Shown here one piece after another: positions 40,123 to 51,560 of a DNA stretch of 64,000 bases; within the stretch, counting starts at the first letter, position 1, and each line of letters opens with the position of its first letter. The stretch is taken from assembly GCA_002360945.1 (NCBI GenBank), contig DERO01000050.1, positions 1 through 64,000 on the forward strand, given 5' to 3'. Under the pieces are notes generated by a model. It saw only the letters and a list, made by a program, of their open reading frames with translations, ran no database searches and had not been told where the DNA came from. This stretch comes from Leclercia adecarboxylata. GTDB taxonomy: Bacteria > Pseudomonadota > Gammaproteobacteria > Enterobacterales > Enterobacteriaceae. Made by a program: the position numbers and the translations under genes.

Positions 40123-40833
40123 ATGGAACTCTCTGCGGTAAAAAATACCCTCCGAATTGCGCTGGTCGGCGACTACAAACCTGACGTTCTGGCTCACCAG
40201 GCGATCCCTCTGGCCATCGATGATGCCGCCGTAGTGCTGGACATCACGGCCGACTACGACTGGCTGGCCACTACAGAATTAACCAGCCCGGAAGACCTGG
40301 TCGGTTATGACGCTATCTGGCTGGTTCCGGCAAGCCCCTATAAAAATGCGGAAGGCGCGTTTATTGCCGCACGCTATGCCCGTGAAAACAGCGTGCCCTT
40401 TCTTGGCACCTGTGGCGGCTTCCAGCATGCGCTGATTGAATACGCTCGTGACGTCCTGGGCTGGCAGGATGCGGCCCACGCCGAGACGGATACCGAAGGC
40501 CGGATGGTGATTGCTCCGCTGACCTGCTCGCTGGTCGAGGTTAGCGACGCGATTGAACTGCGCGCCAATACTCTTATTGCGAAAGCTTATGGTCAGGAAG
40601 AGATCGAAGAGGGTTATCACTGCAATTACGGCGTCTCGCCTGAGTTTGCGCAGGAACTGGAGAAGGGCGATATGCGCGTCACCGGCTGGGACGCGCAGGG
40701 TGAGATCCGTGCCGTTGAGCTGGTGACGCACCCGTTCTTTATCGCCACCCTGTTCCAGCATGAGCGAGCAGCCCTCGCGGGACGCCCGGCCCCGCTGGTG
40801 CGGGCTCTGCTTCGCGCAGCACAGAATTACTGA
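40123..40833 (+). CDS. CTP-synthase-like glutamine amidotransferase
   Basis: 236 residues of class I amidotransferase fold related to the C-terminal half of CTP synthase: nucleophile cysteine in PFLGTCGGFQHALIEYARDV, histidine/glutamate in THPFFIATLFQHE. In other bacteria this family can carry selenocysteine at an active-site position and is named CTP synthase C-terminal related (seleno)protein; here the codon is TGT, plain cysteine. There is no synthase domain, so the acceptor substrate is unknown. Absent from this position in E. coli K-12. Confidence 0.82.
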   Translation: MELSAVKNTLRIALVGDYKPDVLAHQAIPLAIDDAAVVLDITADYDWLATTELTSPEDLVGYDAIWLVPASPYKNAEGAFIAARYARENSVPFLGTCGGFQHALIEYARDVLGWQDAAHAETDTEGRMVIAPLTCSLVEVSDAIELRANTLIAKAYGQEEIEEGYHCNYGVSPEFAQELEKGDMRVTGWDAQGEIRAVELVTHPFFIATLFQHERAALAGRPAPLVRALLRAAQNY

Positions 40834-42029
40834 GTGCTGGCTTTGCCGGGCGTGATCTCCCGGTCACGCCCGGCCAGCATCCCGCATGCGGCCATCACTA
40901 CCGATACCAGTGCGCAGGCCAGCAGCGGGATCCGCCAGTCGCCGTTGGCGTCATGGATTTTACCCATCAGCGGCGGTCCACAGGCGGCCAGCAGGTAGCC
41001 CACCGACTGCGCCATCCCGGAAAGGGCCGCGGCCTGATGGGCCGAACTGGCACGCAGGCCAATAAAGGTCAGGCCGAGGATCATCGTGGCCCCGGATCCG
41101 AAGCCAAAAATCAGCGTCCACATCACCGCCAGGTCCGGCACAAACCACAGCCCCGCGGTGCTTACCGCACACATGGTGGCCGCCAGTCCGGCAATCCCTC
41201 GCTGATCTTTCAGCCGAAGCAGGATCAGCGGCACCACAATTCCCGGCGCGGCGGTCGCCAGCTGTAACAGCCCGTGCAGGGAGCCAGCCTCGGTTTCGCT
41301 ATAGCCGTGGCTCTGCAGGATTGCCGGCAGCCAGCCGATAATCACATAATAAATCAGCGAGTTAATGCCCAGAAACAGCGTCACCTGCCAGGCGAGCGCC
41401 GAGCGCCAGATCCCGCGACTGTGCAATGCCCGCGCGCCGCTGAGCGATCCGACAGGACGCTGGCGCCACTGCGGCAGCCACAGGAGCAGGGCCAGCAGCG
41501 GGAACACCATCAGCATCAACAGCGCCCCGTGCCAGCCTGCACCGCTCAGGGCGACGGGCACCACCAGGGCCGAACCCAGCGCCGCCGCCGCCCCCATCGT
41601 CAGGGAGTAGGCCCCGGTCAGTTTCGCTACCTGGCCGGGGAAATCGCGCTTAATCAACCCCGGCAGCAGCACGTTACCGAGCGCAATACCGCAGCCAATC
41701 ACCGCGGTGCCGCTAAAGAGCAGTGCTGCTGAGGGCAGGGAGCGCAGGCCGATCCCGGCGATAATCAGCAGTAAGGCGATAAACAGGCTGCGCTCCATGC
41801 CGATGCGGCGGGCGAGACCGGCTGCCAGGGGCGAGATCAGCGCAAAGGCCAGCAGCGGGAGCGTGGTAAGCAGTCCGGTCTGCGCCGTGGTCAGGCCATA
41901 ATCGGCGCGAATAGTATCCAGCAGCGGCGCGGCACCGGTAAAGGTCACCCGCAGCGAGGTGGCAATCATCAGGATCCCGGCTATCAGCAGCGCACGCTGC
42001 TTGCCGGTCGTCGAAAGGGCTATGGTCAT
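40827..42029 (-). CDS. nimT: MFS transporter NimT (YeaN, CynX family)
   Basis: 400 residues, about 12 membrane helices, LRVTFTGAAPLLDTIRADYG at the start and GLTTAQTGLLTTLPLLAFAL. Same order and divergent arrangement with nimR as in E. coli, where NimT exports 2-nitroimidazole. Ends seven bases inside the amidotransferase gene. Confidence 0.92.
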   Translation of the reverse strand: MTIALSTTGKQRALLIAGILMIATSLRVTFTGAAPLLDTIRADYGLTTAQTGLLTTLPLLAFALISPLAAGLARRIGMERSLFIALLLIIAGIGLRSLPSAALLFSGTAVIGCGIALGNVLLPGLIKRDFPGQVAKLTGAYSLTMGAAAALGSALVVPVALSGAGWHGALLMLMVFPLLALLLWLPQWRQRPVGSLSGARALHSRGIWRSALAWQVTLFLGINSLIYYVIIGWLPAILQSHGYSETEAGSLHGLLQLATAAPGIVVPLILLRLKDQRGIAGLAATMCAVSTAGLWFVPDLAVMWTLIFGFGSGATMILGLTFIGLRASSAHQAAALSGMAQSVGYLLAACGPPLMGKIHDANGDWRIPLLACALVSVVMAACGMLAGRDREITPGKASTQ

Positions 42030-42128
42030 TATTATCTCTTACCTCGAAATGAGGCTACAGGATACGCATTTTCAGACCGGTTGAAATCAAGCTAAAATGA
42101 CAGATTATCGCTAATATCGGACAACATT

Positions 42129-42917
42129 ATGATTGGCCTGGGCCTTGAAGGGTACGATCCCGACAGTCAGCACGACGCCGCGGTGGCATTTCACGTCCGC
42201 GTGGTGGCAGACGAGCAGCGGATCCCTCTCCATCAGCACCGCAAGGGGCAGCTGATCCTGGCCCTGCACGGGGCGATTACCTGTGAGGTGGAAAATGCCA
42301 TGTGGATGGTGCCGCCGCAGTTTGCAGTGTGGATCCCCGGGCAGCTGCCGCACAGCAACAGGGCCACGCCCAGCGCCCGGCTCTGCTTTCTGTTTATCGA
42401 GCCCGGTGCCGTGACGCTGCCGGACCGCTGCTGCACGCTAAAAATTTCCCCGCTGGTGCGGGAGTTAATCCTGACCCTGGCGGAGCGCAGCCCCGGCCAG
42501 CAGGTGCCCGCTACCCGGCGGCTGGTGGAGGTGCTGTTTGATGAACTGCCCCGCCAGCCCGAGGAGCAGCTCCAGCTCCCGGTCTCCTCGCACCCGAAAA
42601 TTCGCCAGATGAGTGACACCATGGCCGCATCCCCGGCTGAATGGCAGACGCTGTACCAGTGGGCACACCATTTCGCGATGAGCGAGCGCAACCTTGCCCG
42701 GCTGGTGGTGAGTGAAACCGGGCTTAGCTTTCGCCGCTGGCGGCATCAGCTCCAGCTGATTGTGGCCCTGCAGGGGTTGATCCGCGGTCAGTCGGTGCAG
42801 CAGGTGGCCCACCATCTGGGCTATGACTCCACCACCGCCTTTATCACCATGTTTAAAAAGGGGCTGGGCCAGACTCCGGCGCGCTATATCGCCAGTCTGG
42901 CTACGACTTACCGATAA
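42129..42917 (+). CDS. nimR: AraC-family regulator NimR (YeaM)
   Basis: 262 residues: cupin sensor domain ([20 protein letters not shown]) and two C-terminal helix-turn-helix units ([40 protein letters not shown]). In E. coli NimR represses its own gene and nimT; the 99-base divergent gap must hold the operator. Overlaps yeaL tail to tail by 17 bases. Confidence 0.92.
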   Translation: MIGLGLEGYDPDSQHDAAVAFHVRVVADEQRIPLHQHRKGQLILALHGAITCEVENAMWMVPPQFAVWIPGQLPHSNRATPSARLCFLFIEPGAVTLPDRCCTLKISPLVRELILTLAERSPGQQVPATRRLVEVLFDELPRQPEEQLQLPVSSHPKIRQMSDTMAASPAEWQTLYQWAHHFAMSERNLARLVVSETGLSFRRWRHQLQLIVALQGLIRGQSVQQVAHHLGYDSTTAFITMFKKGLGQTPARYIASLATTYR

Positions 42918-43347
42918 ACAGCGACACCAGCCCGGCGGCAATCAGCGGGCCGACCGGCACGCCGCGGAACAGCGCTACCCCCAGCACCGTGCCCACCAGC
43001 AGTCCGGCCACCAGGGTGGGCTGAGAACTCATCAGCGTGACGCCGCGTCCGCCCAGCCAGGACACAAACACCCCCACGGCGATGGCAATCAACGATTTCC
43101 AGTTCATAAAGGCGTGGATCAGCGTCGAGGCCGGCAGGGTGCCGCTGGCGATGGGCGCCATCACACCGATAGTGAGGATAATAATCCCGACGGTAAGGCC
43201 TTGCTTTTCAATCCACGGAAAGAAGCCGCTAAGGGGGGTTACCCGGACGATGATCAGCACCAGGATCGAGATCGCCACCGTGGTGTTGTGGCTGACGAAG
43301 CCCAGCGCGGCCAGGCCCAGAAGAATGAGCAGGGTAGGGTCAAACAT
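42901..43347 (-). CDS. yeaL: DUF441 membrane protein YeaL
   Basis: 148 residues, [20 protein letters not shown], four hydrophobic helices, as in E. coli YeaL. Possibly a transporter; function unknown. Confidence 0.92.
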   Translation of the reverse strand: MFDPTLLILLGLAALGFVSHNTTVAISILVLIIVRVTPLSGFFPWIEKQGLTVGIIILTIGVMAPIASGTLPASTLIHAFMNWKSLIAIAVGVFVSWLGGRGVTLMSSQPTLVAGLLVGTVLGVALFRGVPVGPLIAAGLVSLFIGKS

Positions 43348-43659
43348 GTTGTATTCCTTGCCAAAATGAAAAAAAAGTAAGCCTGCTTACTTTACGCGCT
43401 CGCACGCCGGTAAAAAGAGGTTCCGACAAAAAATGTTCTGATTTGGGCGATTGCCTGAGATGCGATCGCTACGCGTTCTTCACGATATTAGCGGTTATGA
43501 AACCACTTTACCGCAGTGGGTCTGTTTACAGATAATTGGAAACAATCATTTCGTATCTTTATTAGTAGTTGCCTATATAATATTTTCATTCGCTGACATT
43601 TTTTGAGATTTAATCAATTATGATTTTTGTTGTTATTAATTTGTTAGTCTGGAGGTCCT
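43348..43659. other. Spacer between yeaL and dgcZ
   Basis: No gene. The right half is AT-rich and must hold the dgcZ promoter; GGAGG at 43651 is the dgcZ ribosome site. Confidence 0.6.
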
Positions 43660-44556
43660 GTGAACAGAAAGTTTAAAGAAATAGATGAAACTGTTCGCGG
43701 TTTGAATCAGTCCACAGATGCCCATTTTCGATGGTTAGTGAAAATATTACGTTTTATCGACAGTCGTAACGTGGATTTACCAGAAATATGCAGTGACGAA
43801 GCGCATCTGCATTGCGAATTTGGTCACTGGCTGAATACCCGCCTGCTGGAAGAGCGAGAAGATACAAATTTTTTACTGGATATTAACAAAAAGCATATTC
43901 GCGTCCATCAGGCGTGCCGTCACCTTATTACCGCCATAGAAGAGCATCGTCAGACCAATGAGGATTTTGATCTCTTCGAACAAACCTTGCTGGCGTTTAC
44001 CGAAGCCCTGACCACCTATAAAGTCCATTTGCTGCAACTGCGTACCAGCTATGATGCCCTGACAGGCCTGCCGCTGCGCCGCATCCTCGATGAATCGTTC
44101 AGCAGCATGAATAAAGAGCTGGGTGCCGACGGCCTCTATTTATTATTACTGGATATCGATCACTTTAAAAAAGTGAATGACAATTATGGGCATCTGAATG
44201 GAGATATTGTTCTGCGTTCGCTGGCCCTGAATATCAGCAATAATATTCGTCGCTCTGAATTGATGTATCGCTATGGAGGTGAAGAGTTTATTGTTTTACT
44301 GCATGCCAGCAACGATCAGGAGGCGGTCATCGTAGCCGAACGCCTGCGCCGTGACATTGCCCGACTGGAAACTATTGCCGGGGAACATATTATTCGTATT
44401 ACCTTTACCGGCGGATTAACGCGGATTCATCAGGGTGAGGCGCTCCGGGAAGTACTGGAGCGGGCAGATATTGCGTTATACACCGGCAAGAAAAGCGGAC
44501 GGAATTGTACCCAGCTCATTAACCGGGAACTGCAAACCCAGAAGTTTTGTGATTAA
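43660..44556 (+). CDS. dgcZ: Zinc-sensing diguanylate cyclase DgcZ (CZB-GGDEF)
   Basis: 298 residues from a GTG start. The CZB zinc-binding domain has all four ligands at the E. coli positions: H22, C52, H79, H83. GGDEF domain from YDALTGLPLRRILDES with active site RYGGEEFIVLL. Where an RxxD inhibitory site would lie the sequence is RRSE, so product inhibition may be weak. Zinc binding inhibits the E. coli enzyme, which drives poly-GlcNAc biofilm. In E. coli dgcZ lies elsewhere; here it stands next to a copper receptor. Confidence 0.92.
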   Translation: MNRKFKEIDETVRGLNQSTDAHFRWLVKILRFIDSRNVDLPEICSDEAHLHCEFGHWLNTRLLEEREDTNFLLDINKKHIRVHQACRHLITAIEEHRQTNEDFDLFEQTLLAFTEALTTYKVHLLQLRTSYDALTGLPLRRILDESFSSMNKELGADGLYLLLLDIDHFKKVNDNYGHLNGDIVLRSLALNISNNIRRSELMYRYGGEEFIVLLHASNDQEAVIVAERLRRDIARLETIAGEHIIRITFTGGLTRIHQGEALREVLERADIALYTGKKSGRNCTQLINRELQTQKFCD

Positions 44557-44561
44557 AGAAG

Positions 44562-44596
44562 ACATGCCAGTTATTTTAACTGGCATGTTTATTTAT
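44562..44596 (+). terminator. dgcZ terminator
   Basis: ACATGCCAGTT, ATTTT, AACTGGCATGT then TTATTT. Confidence 0.8.
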
Positions 44597-44809
44597 GAGG
44601 CAAAGCGTTAATCCACGTTCAAATCGCCATTATTTAAATTTTCAACCCTTTTCTGCGCCTCTTATTCTCTTCACCCAGCGTTGTTCCCTTCCGCTTCCCC
44701 CGGCAAAATTTTGACCCTGATTCATGTGCCTGCTCGTCACCTGCTTTCGTTAGCGAAAGGATTCACTTTTACGGCGGTACACCACGAAACCACTAGCTCA
44801 GGCACAGAA

Positions 44810-46837
44810 ATGAAAAAAGTACGCTTTGCTCCCCATCCGCTGGCCCTGCCGTTGCTGTTGGCGATTTCGGGCTCCGCGCTGGCCGCAGAACCGACCATCG
44901 CGCCCCTGGACGATCAGGATGTGATCACCGTGACGGCACCGGTGCTCTCACCCCTTGAGGTGGTGACCTCGCCGAAGACGCCGCGTCAGCCGGTCCCGGC
45001 CAGCGATGGCTCCGATTACCTGAAAACCATTCCCGGCTTCAGCCAGATCCGCAACGGCGGCAGCAACGGGGATCCGGTGTTTCGCGGCATGTTCGGCTCG
45101 CGTCTGCGCCTGCTGACCAACGACAGCGAGATGCTCGGTGCCTGCCCGGCACGTATGGATGCCCCCAGTTCGTACATCTCGCCGGAAAGCTACGATCTGC
45201 TGACCGTGACCAAAGGGCCGGAAACCGTGCTCTGGGGGCCGGGCAACTCCGCCGGAACGGTGCGCTTCGACCGCGAGCCACCACGCTTTGACAGCGCGGG
45301 CATCAAGGGCGATGCCAGCTTTCTCGCCGCCTCAAACGATCGCTTCGATGAAAACGCCGACGTCAGCTTTGGTAACGACGAGGGCTATGTGCGCCTGAAC
45401 GGCAATAAGTCGAAGTCGGGCGACTACAAAGACGGCAATGACGATCGCGTGGCTTCGAAGTGGGACAAGTGGAATACCGACCTCGCCATCGGCTGGACGC
45501 CGGATGCCGATACCCTGCTGGAGCTGACTGCCGGGCAGGGTAACGGCTACGCCAGCTACGCCGGGCGCGGTATGGACGGCTCCCAGTTCAAGCGCGAAAG
45601 TCTCGGCCTGCGCTTTAAGAAGGAGAATATCGGTCAAGTCTTCGACTCGCTGGATATGAGCCTCTACTACAACTACGCCAACCACATCATGGATAACTAC
45701 TCCATGCGCTCCCCGGACTCAGGCTCGATGGGCGGGATGCCGATGGGCGCGATGGACATGTCGATGCCGATGGAGAAACAGGTGGATCGCCGTACCGTCG
45801 GCGGCAGAATGATGGGCACCTGGCTGTGGTCAGATTTCCAGCTACAGAGCGGGGTGGACATGCAGACCAACACCCACCGTAGCAACGAAGATGACGAGGA
45901 CAACGGCTGGCAGGAGGATGCCCGCTTCCACGATTACGGGGCATTTGGCGAGCTGACGTGGAATGCCACCGATCTGAGCAAAGTGATTGGCGGTGCGCGT
46001 CTGGATAAGGTCGAAGTGGACAACTATACCGGCATCGGCAGCGACAGCCGGGAAGATACCCTCCCGGCGGGCTTCCTGCGCCTGGAGCATAACCTCGGCA
46101 GCACATCGGCCATGGTCTATGCCGGGCTGGGCTATACCGAGCGTTTTCCTGACTACTGGGAACTTTTCTCCCCAACCTATGGGCCGGACGGCACGTCGGA
46201 TGTGTTTGATAATCTGAAGCCGGAGAAAACCACCCAGCTCGATATCGGGGCGCAGTATAAAGGCGAGCGCACCACCGGGTGGATCTCCGCTTACGTCGGG
46301 CGCATCAACGACTTCATCCTGTTTATCTACGATCCGGACGACAGCCACGTTAGCCAGGCCGATAACGTGGATGCCACCATCATGGGCAGTGAGATGGGGG
46401 CCTCTTATCAGCTGAGCGACCAGTGGAAAACCGACGCCACCCTGAACTACTCCTGGGGCCAGAACACCGACGATCATCAGCCGCTGCCACAAATGCCGCC
46501 GTTGGAGGCGCGTCTTGGCCTGACGTGGGAGCAGGGCGACTGGAGTTCCACCGGGCTGCTACGCATGGTCAGTCCGCAGCATCGGGTGGCGATGAACGAG
46601 GGTAACGTGGTCGGGAAAGATTTCGATCAGAGCGCCGGGTTTGCGATCCTCTCCGCCAACGCGGCGTACAAGGTGAATAAGTCTCTGAAGCTGAGTACCG
46701 GCATCGATAACCTGCTGGACAAAGACTACAGCGAACACCTTAACCTGGCGGGGAACAGCAGCTTCGGTTACTCCTCCGATACCCCGGTCAATGAGCCTGG
46801 CCGCACCGTCTGGGCGAAAATGAACGTCACCTTCTGA
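44810..46837 (+). CDS. TonB-dependent copper receptor (OprC-like)
   Basis: 675 residues from ATG 44810; signal peptide MKKVRFAPHPLALPLLLAIS to SALA-AEP. TonB box-like DVITVTAP near 36, plug domain with RGMFGSRLRLLTNDSEMLGA and the CPARMD motif of copper receptors, barrel ending VWAKMNVTF. A Met-rich loop SMGGMPMGAMDMSMPMEK at about 303-320 would bind Cu(I). Outer-membrane copper uptake, energised by TonB. Confidence 0.85.
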   Translation: MKKVRFAPHPLALPLLLAISGSALAAEPTIAPLDDQDVITVTAPVLSPLEVVTSPKTPRQPVPASDGSDYLKTIPGFSQIRNGGSNGDPVFRGMFGSRLRLLTNDSEMLGACPARMDAPSSYISPESYDLLTVTKGPETVLWGPGNSAGTVRFDREPPRFDSAGIKGDASFLAASNDRFDENADVSFGNDEGYVRLNGNKSKSGDYKDGNDDRVASKWDKWNTDLAIGWTPDADTLLELTAGQGNGYASYAGRGMDGSQFKRESLGLRFKKENIGQVFDSLDMSLYYNYANHIMDNYSMRSPDSGSMGGMPMGAMDMSMPMEKQVDRRTVGGRMMGTWLWSDFQLQSGVDMQTNTHRSNEDDEDNGWQEDARFHDYGAFGELTWNATDLSKVIGGARLDKVEVDNYTGIGSDSREDTLPAGFLRLEHNLGSTSAMVYAGLGYTERFPDYWELFSPTYGPDGTSDVFDNLKPEKTTQLDIGAQYKGERTTGWISAYVGRINDFILFIYDPDDSHVSQADNVDATIMGSEMGASYQLSDQWKTDATLNYSWGQNTDDHQPLPQMPPLEARLGLTWEQGDWSSTGLLRMVSPQHRVAMNEGNVVGKDFDQSAGFAILSANAAYKVNKSLKLSTGIDNLLDKDYSEHLNLAGNSSFGYSSDTPVNEPGRTVWAKMNVTF

Positions 46838-46889
46838 GGCGATATTCAGAGACGAAGGTAACACCGCCGGTCAGTGACCGGCGGTGGCG

Positions 46890-48295
<1,406 letters not shown>

Positions 48296-48302
48296 CGGGC
48301 TG

Positions 48303-50237
48303 TTAAGACGATTTACGCACGCGCAGGTACCATTCGCAGAGCAGGCGAACCTGTTTGCGGGTGTAGCCTTTCTCCATCATGCGGTCGACAAAATCGTCGT
48401 GCTTTTTCTGCTCGTCGGTTGAGGTTTTGGCATTAAACGAAATGACCGGCAACAGCTCCTCGGTATTGGAGAACATTTTCTTCTCGATAACCGTGCGCAG
48501 TTTTTCGTAGCTGGTCCAGTTCGGATTGCGTCCGCTGAAGTTTGCTCTGGCGCGCAGCACGAAGTTGACGATCTCATTTCGGAAGTCTTTCGGATTACTG
48601 ATCCCGGCAGGCTTCTCGATTTTTTCCAGTTCAGCATTCAGTGACTCGCGGTCAAACAGTTGGCCGGTATCCGGGTCGCGATACTCCTGATCCTGGATCC
48701 AGAAGTCGGCATAGGTGACGTAGCGGTCAAAGATGTTCTGCCCGTACTCAGAGTAAGATTCCAGATAGGCGGTCTGGATCTCTTTGCCGATAAACTCGGC
48801 GTATTTCGGGATCAGATAACCTTTGAGGAACTCCAGGTAACGTTCAGCCTGCTCCTGCGGGAACTGTTCACGCTCAATCTGCTGCTCCAGGACATAGAAC
48901 AGGTGTACCGGGTTCGCGGCCACTTCGGCGTGGTCAAAGTTGAACACGCGGGAGAGGATTTTGAACGCAAAGCGCGTGGAAAGACCGTTCATCCCTTCAT
49001 CGACACCGGCGTAGTCGCGATACTCCTGGTAGGATTTCGCTTTCGGATCGGTATCCTTCAGGCTTTCACCGTCGTAAACGCGCATTTTCGAGTAAATGCT
49101 TGAGTTTTCTGGCTCTTTCAGGCGCGACAGGATCGAGAAGCGCGACAGCGTTTCCAGGGTTCCCGGGGCGCATGGGGCATGAACCAGCTCACTGTGGTTC
49201 AGCAGTTTTTCGTAAATCTTGATCTCTTCGGAGATCCGCAGGCAGTAAGGCACTTTGACGATGTACACACGGTCAAGGAAGGCCTCGTTGTTTTTGTTAT
49301 TGCGGAAGGTGACCCATTCCGATTCGTTGGAGTGCGCCAGAATAATCCCGTTGAACGGTAGGGCGGAAATCCCTTCCGTACCGTTGTAGTTACCTTCCTG
49401 GGTGGCGGTCAGCAGCGGATGCAGCACCTTAATGGGCGCTTTAAACATCTCGACGAACTCCATAATCCCCTGGTTGGCGCGGCACAGCGCACCGGAATAG
49501 CCGTAAGCATCAGGATCGTTTTGCGCGTGGTTTTCCAGTTTACGGATATCCACTTTACCCACCAGCGCAGAGATATCCTGGTTGTTCTCGTCACCCGGTT
49601 CGGTTTTAGCAATCGCAATCTGTTCCAGAATGGACGGCCAGGCTTTCACCACGCGGAATTTGGTAATGTCGCCGCCAAATTCATGCAGGCGCTTCGCGGC
49701 CCACGGCGACATGATGGTGCCGAGATAGCGACGAGGAATGCCGTACTCTTTATCCAGGATCTGCGCATCTTCCTGCGGGTTGAACAGGCACAGCGGATGG
49801 TCGTTGACCGGGCTGCGCTCGCCGTTGGCGCTGAGCACGTAAATCGGTACGCGCTGCATTAACGCTTTCAGCCGTTCAGCCAGCGAAGATTTACCGCCGC
49901 CGACAGGCCCCAGCAGATACAGGATCTGTTTCTTCTCTTCCAGACCCTGAGCAGCATGCTTCAGGTAAGACACAATCTGCTCGATGGCATCTTCCATGCC
50001 GTAAAATTCTTCAAACGCAGGATATCGGGCGACGACCCGATTCGAAAACAGACGGGAAAGCCGTGGCTCTTGGGCAGTATCAACCATATTCGGCTCACCA
50101 ATAGCCATCAATAGTCGTTCTGCCGCATTGGCATAGGCACTGCGATCTTGCCGACAAATGGTAAGAAACTCCTGCAGTGTGAACTCTTCGTCCTTGGCAG
50201 CTTCATAGCGCTGGCGATAGTGATCGAATATATTCAT
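48303..50237 (-). CDS. yeaG: Serine protein kinase YeaG (PrkA)
   Basis: 644 residues as in E. coli. AAA-type PrkA N-terminal domain with Walker A LGPVGGGKSSLAERLK near 108-123, C-terminal kinase-like domain. Phosphorylates unknown targets, needed for survival of nitrogen starvation. A sigma-54 promoter lies 100 bases upstream. Confidence 0.96.
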   Translation of the reverse strand: MNIFDHYRQRYEAAKDEEFTLQEFLTICRQDRSAYANAAERLLMAIGEPNMVDTAQEPRLSRLFSNRVVARYPAFEEFYGMEDAIEQIVSYLKHAAQGLEEKKQILYLLGPVGGGKSSLAERLKALMQRVPIYVLSANGERSPVNDHPLCLFNPQEDAQILDKEYGIPRRYLGTIMSPWAAKRLHEFGGDITKFRVVKAWPSILEQIAIAKTEPGDENNQDISALVGKVDIRKLENHAQNDPDAYGYSGALCRANQGIMEFVEMFKAPIKVLHPLLTATQEGNYNGTEGISALPFNGIILAHSNESEWVTFRNNKNNEAFLDRVYIVKVPYCLRISEEIKIYEKLLNHSELVHAPCAPGTLETLSRFSILSRLKEPENSSIYSKMRVYDGESLKDTDPKAKSYQEYRDYAGVDEGMNGLSTRFAFKILSRVFNFDHAEVAANPVHLFYVLEQQIEREQFPQEQAERYLEFLKGYLIPKYAEFIGKEIQTAYLESYSEYGQNIFDRYVTYADFWIQDQEYRDPDTGQLFDRESLNAELEKIEKPAGISNPKDFRNEIVNFVLRARANFSGRNPNWTSYEKLRTVIEKKMFSNTEELLPVISFNAKTSTDEQKKHDDFVDRMMEKGYTRKQVRLLCEWYLRVRKSS

Positions 50238-50336
50238 GGCATGCCGTCCTTTCGTTTTTTAGCACAGGAAAAGAGCCGTTCATATGAATAGTAGAGGCTC
50301 CCGGAAGCGGGATCCGTTGCACCTCACTGCCAGAGC

Positions 50337-50352
50337 AGCAACCCGTGTGCCA
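50337..50352 (-). promoter_or_regulatory. Sigma-54 promoter of yeaGH
   Basis: Minus-strand TGGCACACGGGTTGCT fits the -24/-12 consensus TGGCAC-N5-TTGCW in every position. In E. coli yeaGH is RpoN/NtrC controlled. The rest of 50238-50671 holds no gene and the mipA promoter on the other side. Confidence 0.85.
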
Positions 50353-50671
50353 GGTCGGGCGCTAAAACCGCGGGGGTGATCGGGTATTCAGCTTCTTAAA
50401 ATTAAGCGTAGATGGCATTTGCAAAACTTGCCTGCACGCAAAAACCAATTTCAATGACATATCAATAACTCATCCAGAAATTCAGCCAAATCCTGTCAGA
50501 CAATGCGACTTCCTTCACCGAACGGTAATCTGGCTGACAGCGTTCCGTCATTAACCGCACACAAGATAATCGGTTAATCAAATTGATTAGCTGACAAAAA
50601 ATTTTGAGAAATGAGGGGAATGACGGTTACACTTCATCCGCTGATTATTTGACTACAGGAAAGAATGGATT

Positions 50672-51418
50672 GTGACCAAACTCAAACTTCTGGCACTGGG
50701 GATTATCGTTGCCACCTCAGTGAGTACAGCATACGCGGAGAATCAGTGGTCAGTTGGTGCTGGTGTCGGCGTAATTAATAGCCCTTACAAACAGTATGAC
50801 CGTGATATTTACCCGGTTCCGGTTATCACCTACGAAGGGGATAATTTCTGGTTCCGCGGGCTGGGCGGTGGCTACTATCTGTGGAACGACCAGACCGACA
50901 AGCTCTCCATCATGGCCTACTACGACCCGACCCACTTCAAGCCAGGCGACAGCGACAACTATCAGCTGCGCCAGCTCGATAAGCGTAAGAGCACCATGAT
51001 GGCCGGGGTTTCCTGGGTCCATAATACCGAATACGGTTTCCTGCGCACCGCCCTGGCGGGCGATACGCTGGATAACAGTAACGGCTATATCTGGGATCTG
51101 GCGTGGTTGTACCGTTACACCAACGGCGGGCTGACGCTGACCCCGGGCATCGGTCTCGAGTACCACAGCGAAAACTACAACGACTACTATTATGGTGTGT
51201 CCCATAAAGAGTCCCGTCGCAGCGGCCTGAACAGCTATGACGCAGACGATGGCTGGAACCCGTACCTTGAGCTGACCGCCAGCTACAAGTTTGCGCCAGA
51301 CTGGAACGTCTACGCCACTGGCCGTTACAACCGCCTCAGCGATGAGGTGAAAGACAGCCCGATGGTCGATAAGTCCTGGACCGGGTTGATGTCGGTGGGT
51401 CTGACCTACAGTTTCTGA
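50672..51418 (+). CDS. mipA: MltA-interacting protein MipA
   Basis: 248 residues from GTG; signal peptide MTKLKLLALGIIVATSVSTA with cleavage near AYA-ENQ; outer-membrane beta barrel of the MipA/OmpV type ending in VGLTYSF. Bridges MltA and PBP1B in E. coli. Divergent from yeaG as in E. coli. Confidence 0.95.
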   Translation: MTKLKLLALGIIVATSVSTAYAENQWSVGAGVGVINSPYKQYDRDIYPVPVITYEGDNFWFRGLGGGYYLWNDQTDKLSIMAYYDPTHFKPGDSDNYQLRQLDKRKSTMMAGVSWVHNTEYGFLRTALAGDTLDNSNGYIWDLAWLYRYTNGGLTLTPGIGLEYHSENYNDYYYGVSHKESRRSGLNSYDADDGWNPYLELTASYKFAPDWNVYATGRYNRLSDEVKDSPMVDKSWTGLMSVGLTYSF

Positions 51419-51452
51419 TTGTGCATTTTTACTGTGCAATTCATGCATTACC

Positions 51453-51542
51453 ACGGAGCGCTTGCGCTCCGTTTGTTTTAGGGTGGTGCAATATGTGCAT
51501 CATGACGGAGCGCCTGCGCTCCGTTTGTCCTGGGGTGGTGCA
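51453..51542 (+). repeat. Tandem duplicated terminator hairpin after mipA
   Basis: Two 38-base copies (51453-51490, 51505-51542) of ACGGAGCGC..GCGCTCCGT, TTTGT, then GGGTGGTGCA. The first has TTTGTTTT and can act as terminator. Confidence 0.85.
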
Positions 51543-51560
51543 GATAAACAGGAGAGTGTG

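Noticed and set aside
40411..40413. Possible selenocysteine in the amidotransferase
   Set aside because: The active-site codon is TGT, so it is ordinary cysteine despite selD elsewhere in the window.
51453..51542. CRISPR-like repeats
   Set aside because: Only two copies, palindromic, terminator-like and no spacers; no CRISPR array or cas gene seen in the window.
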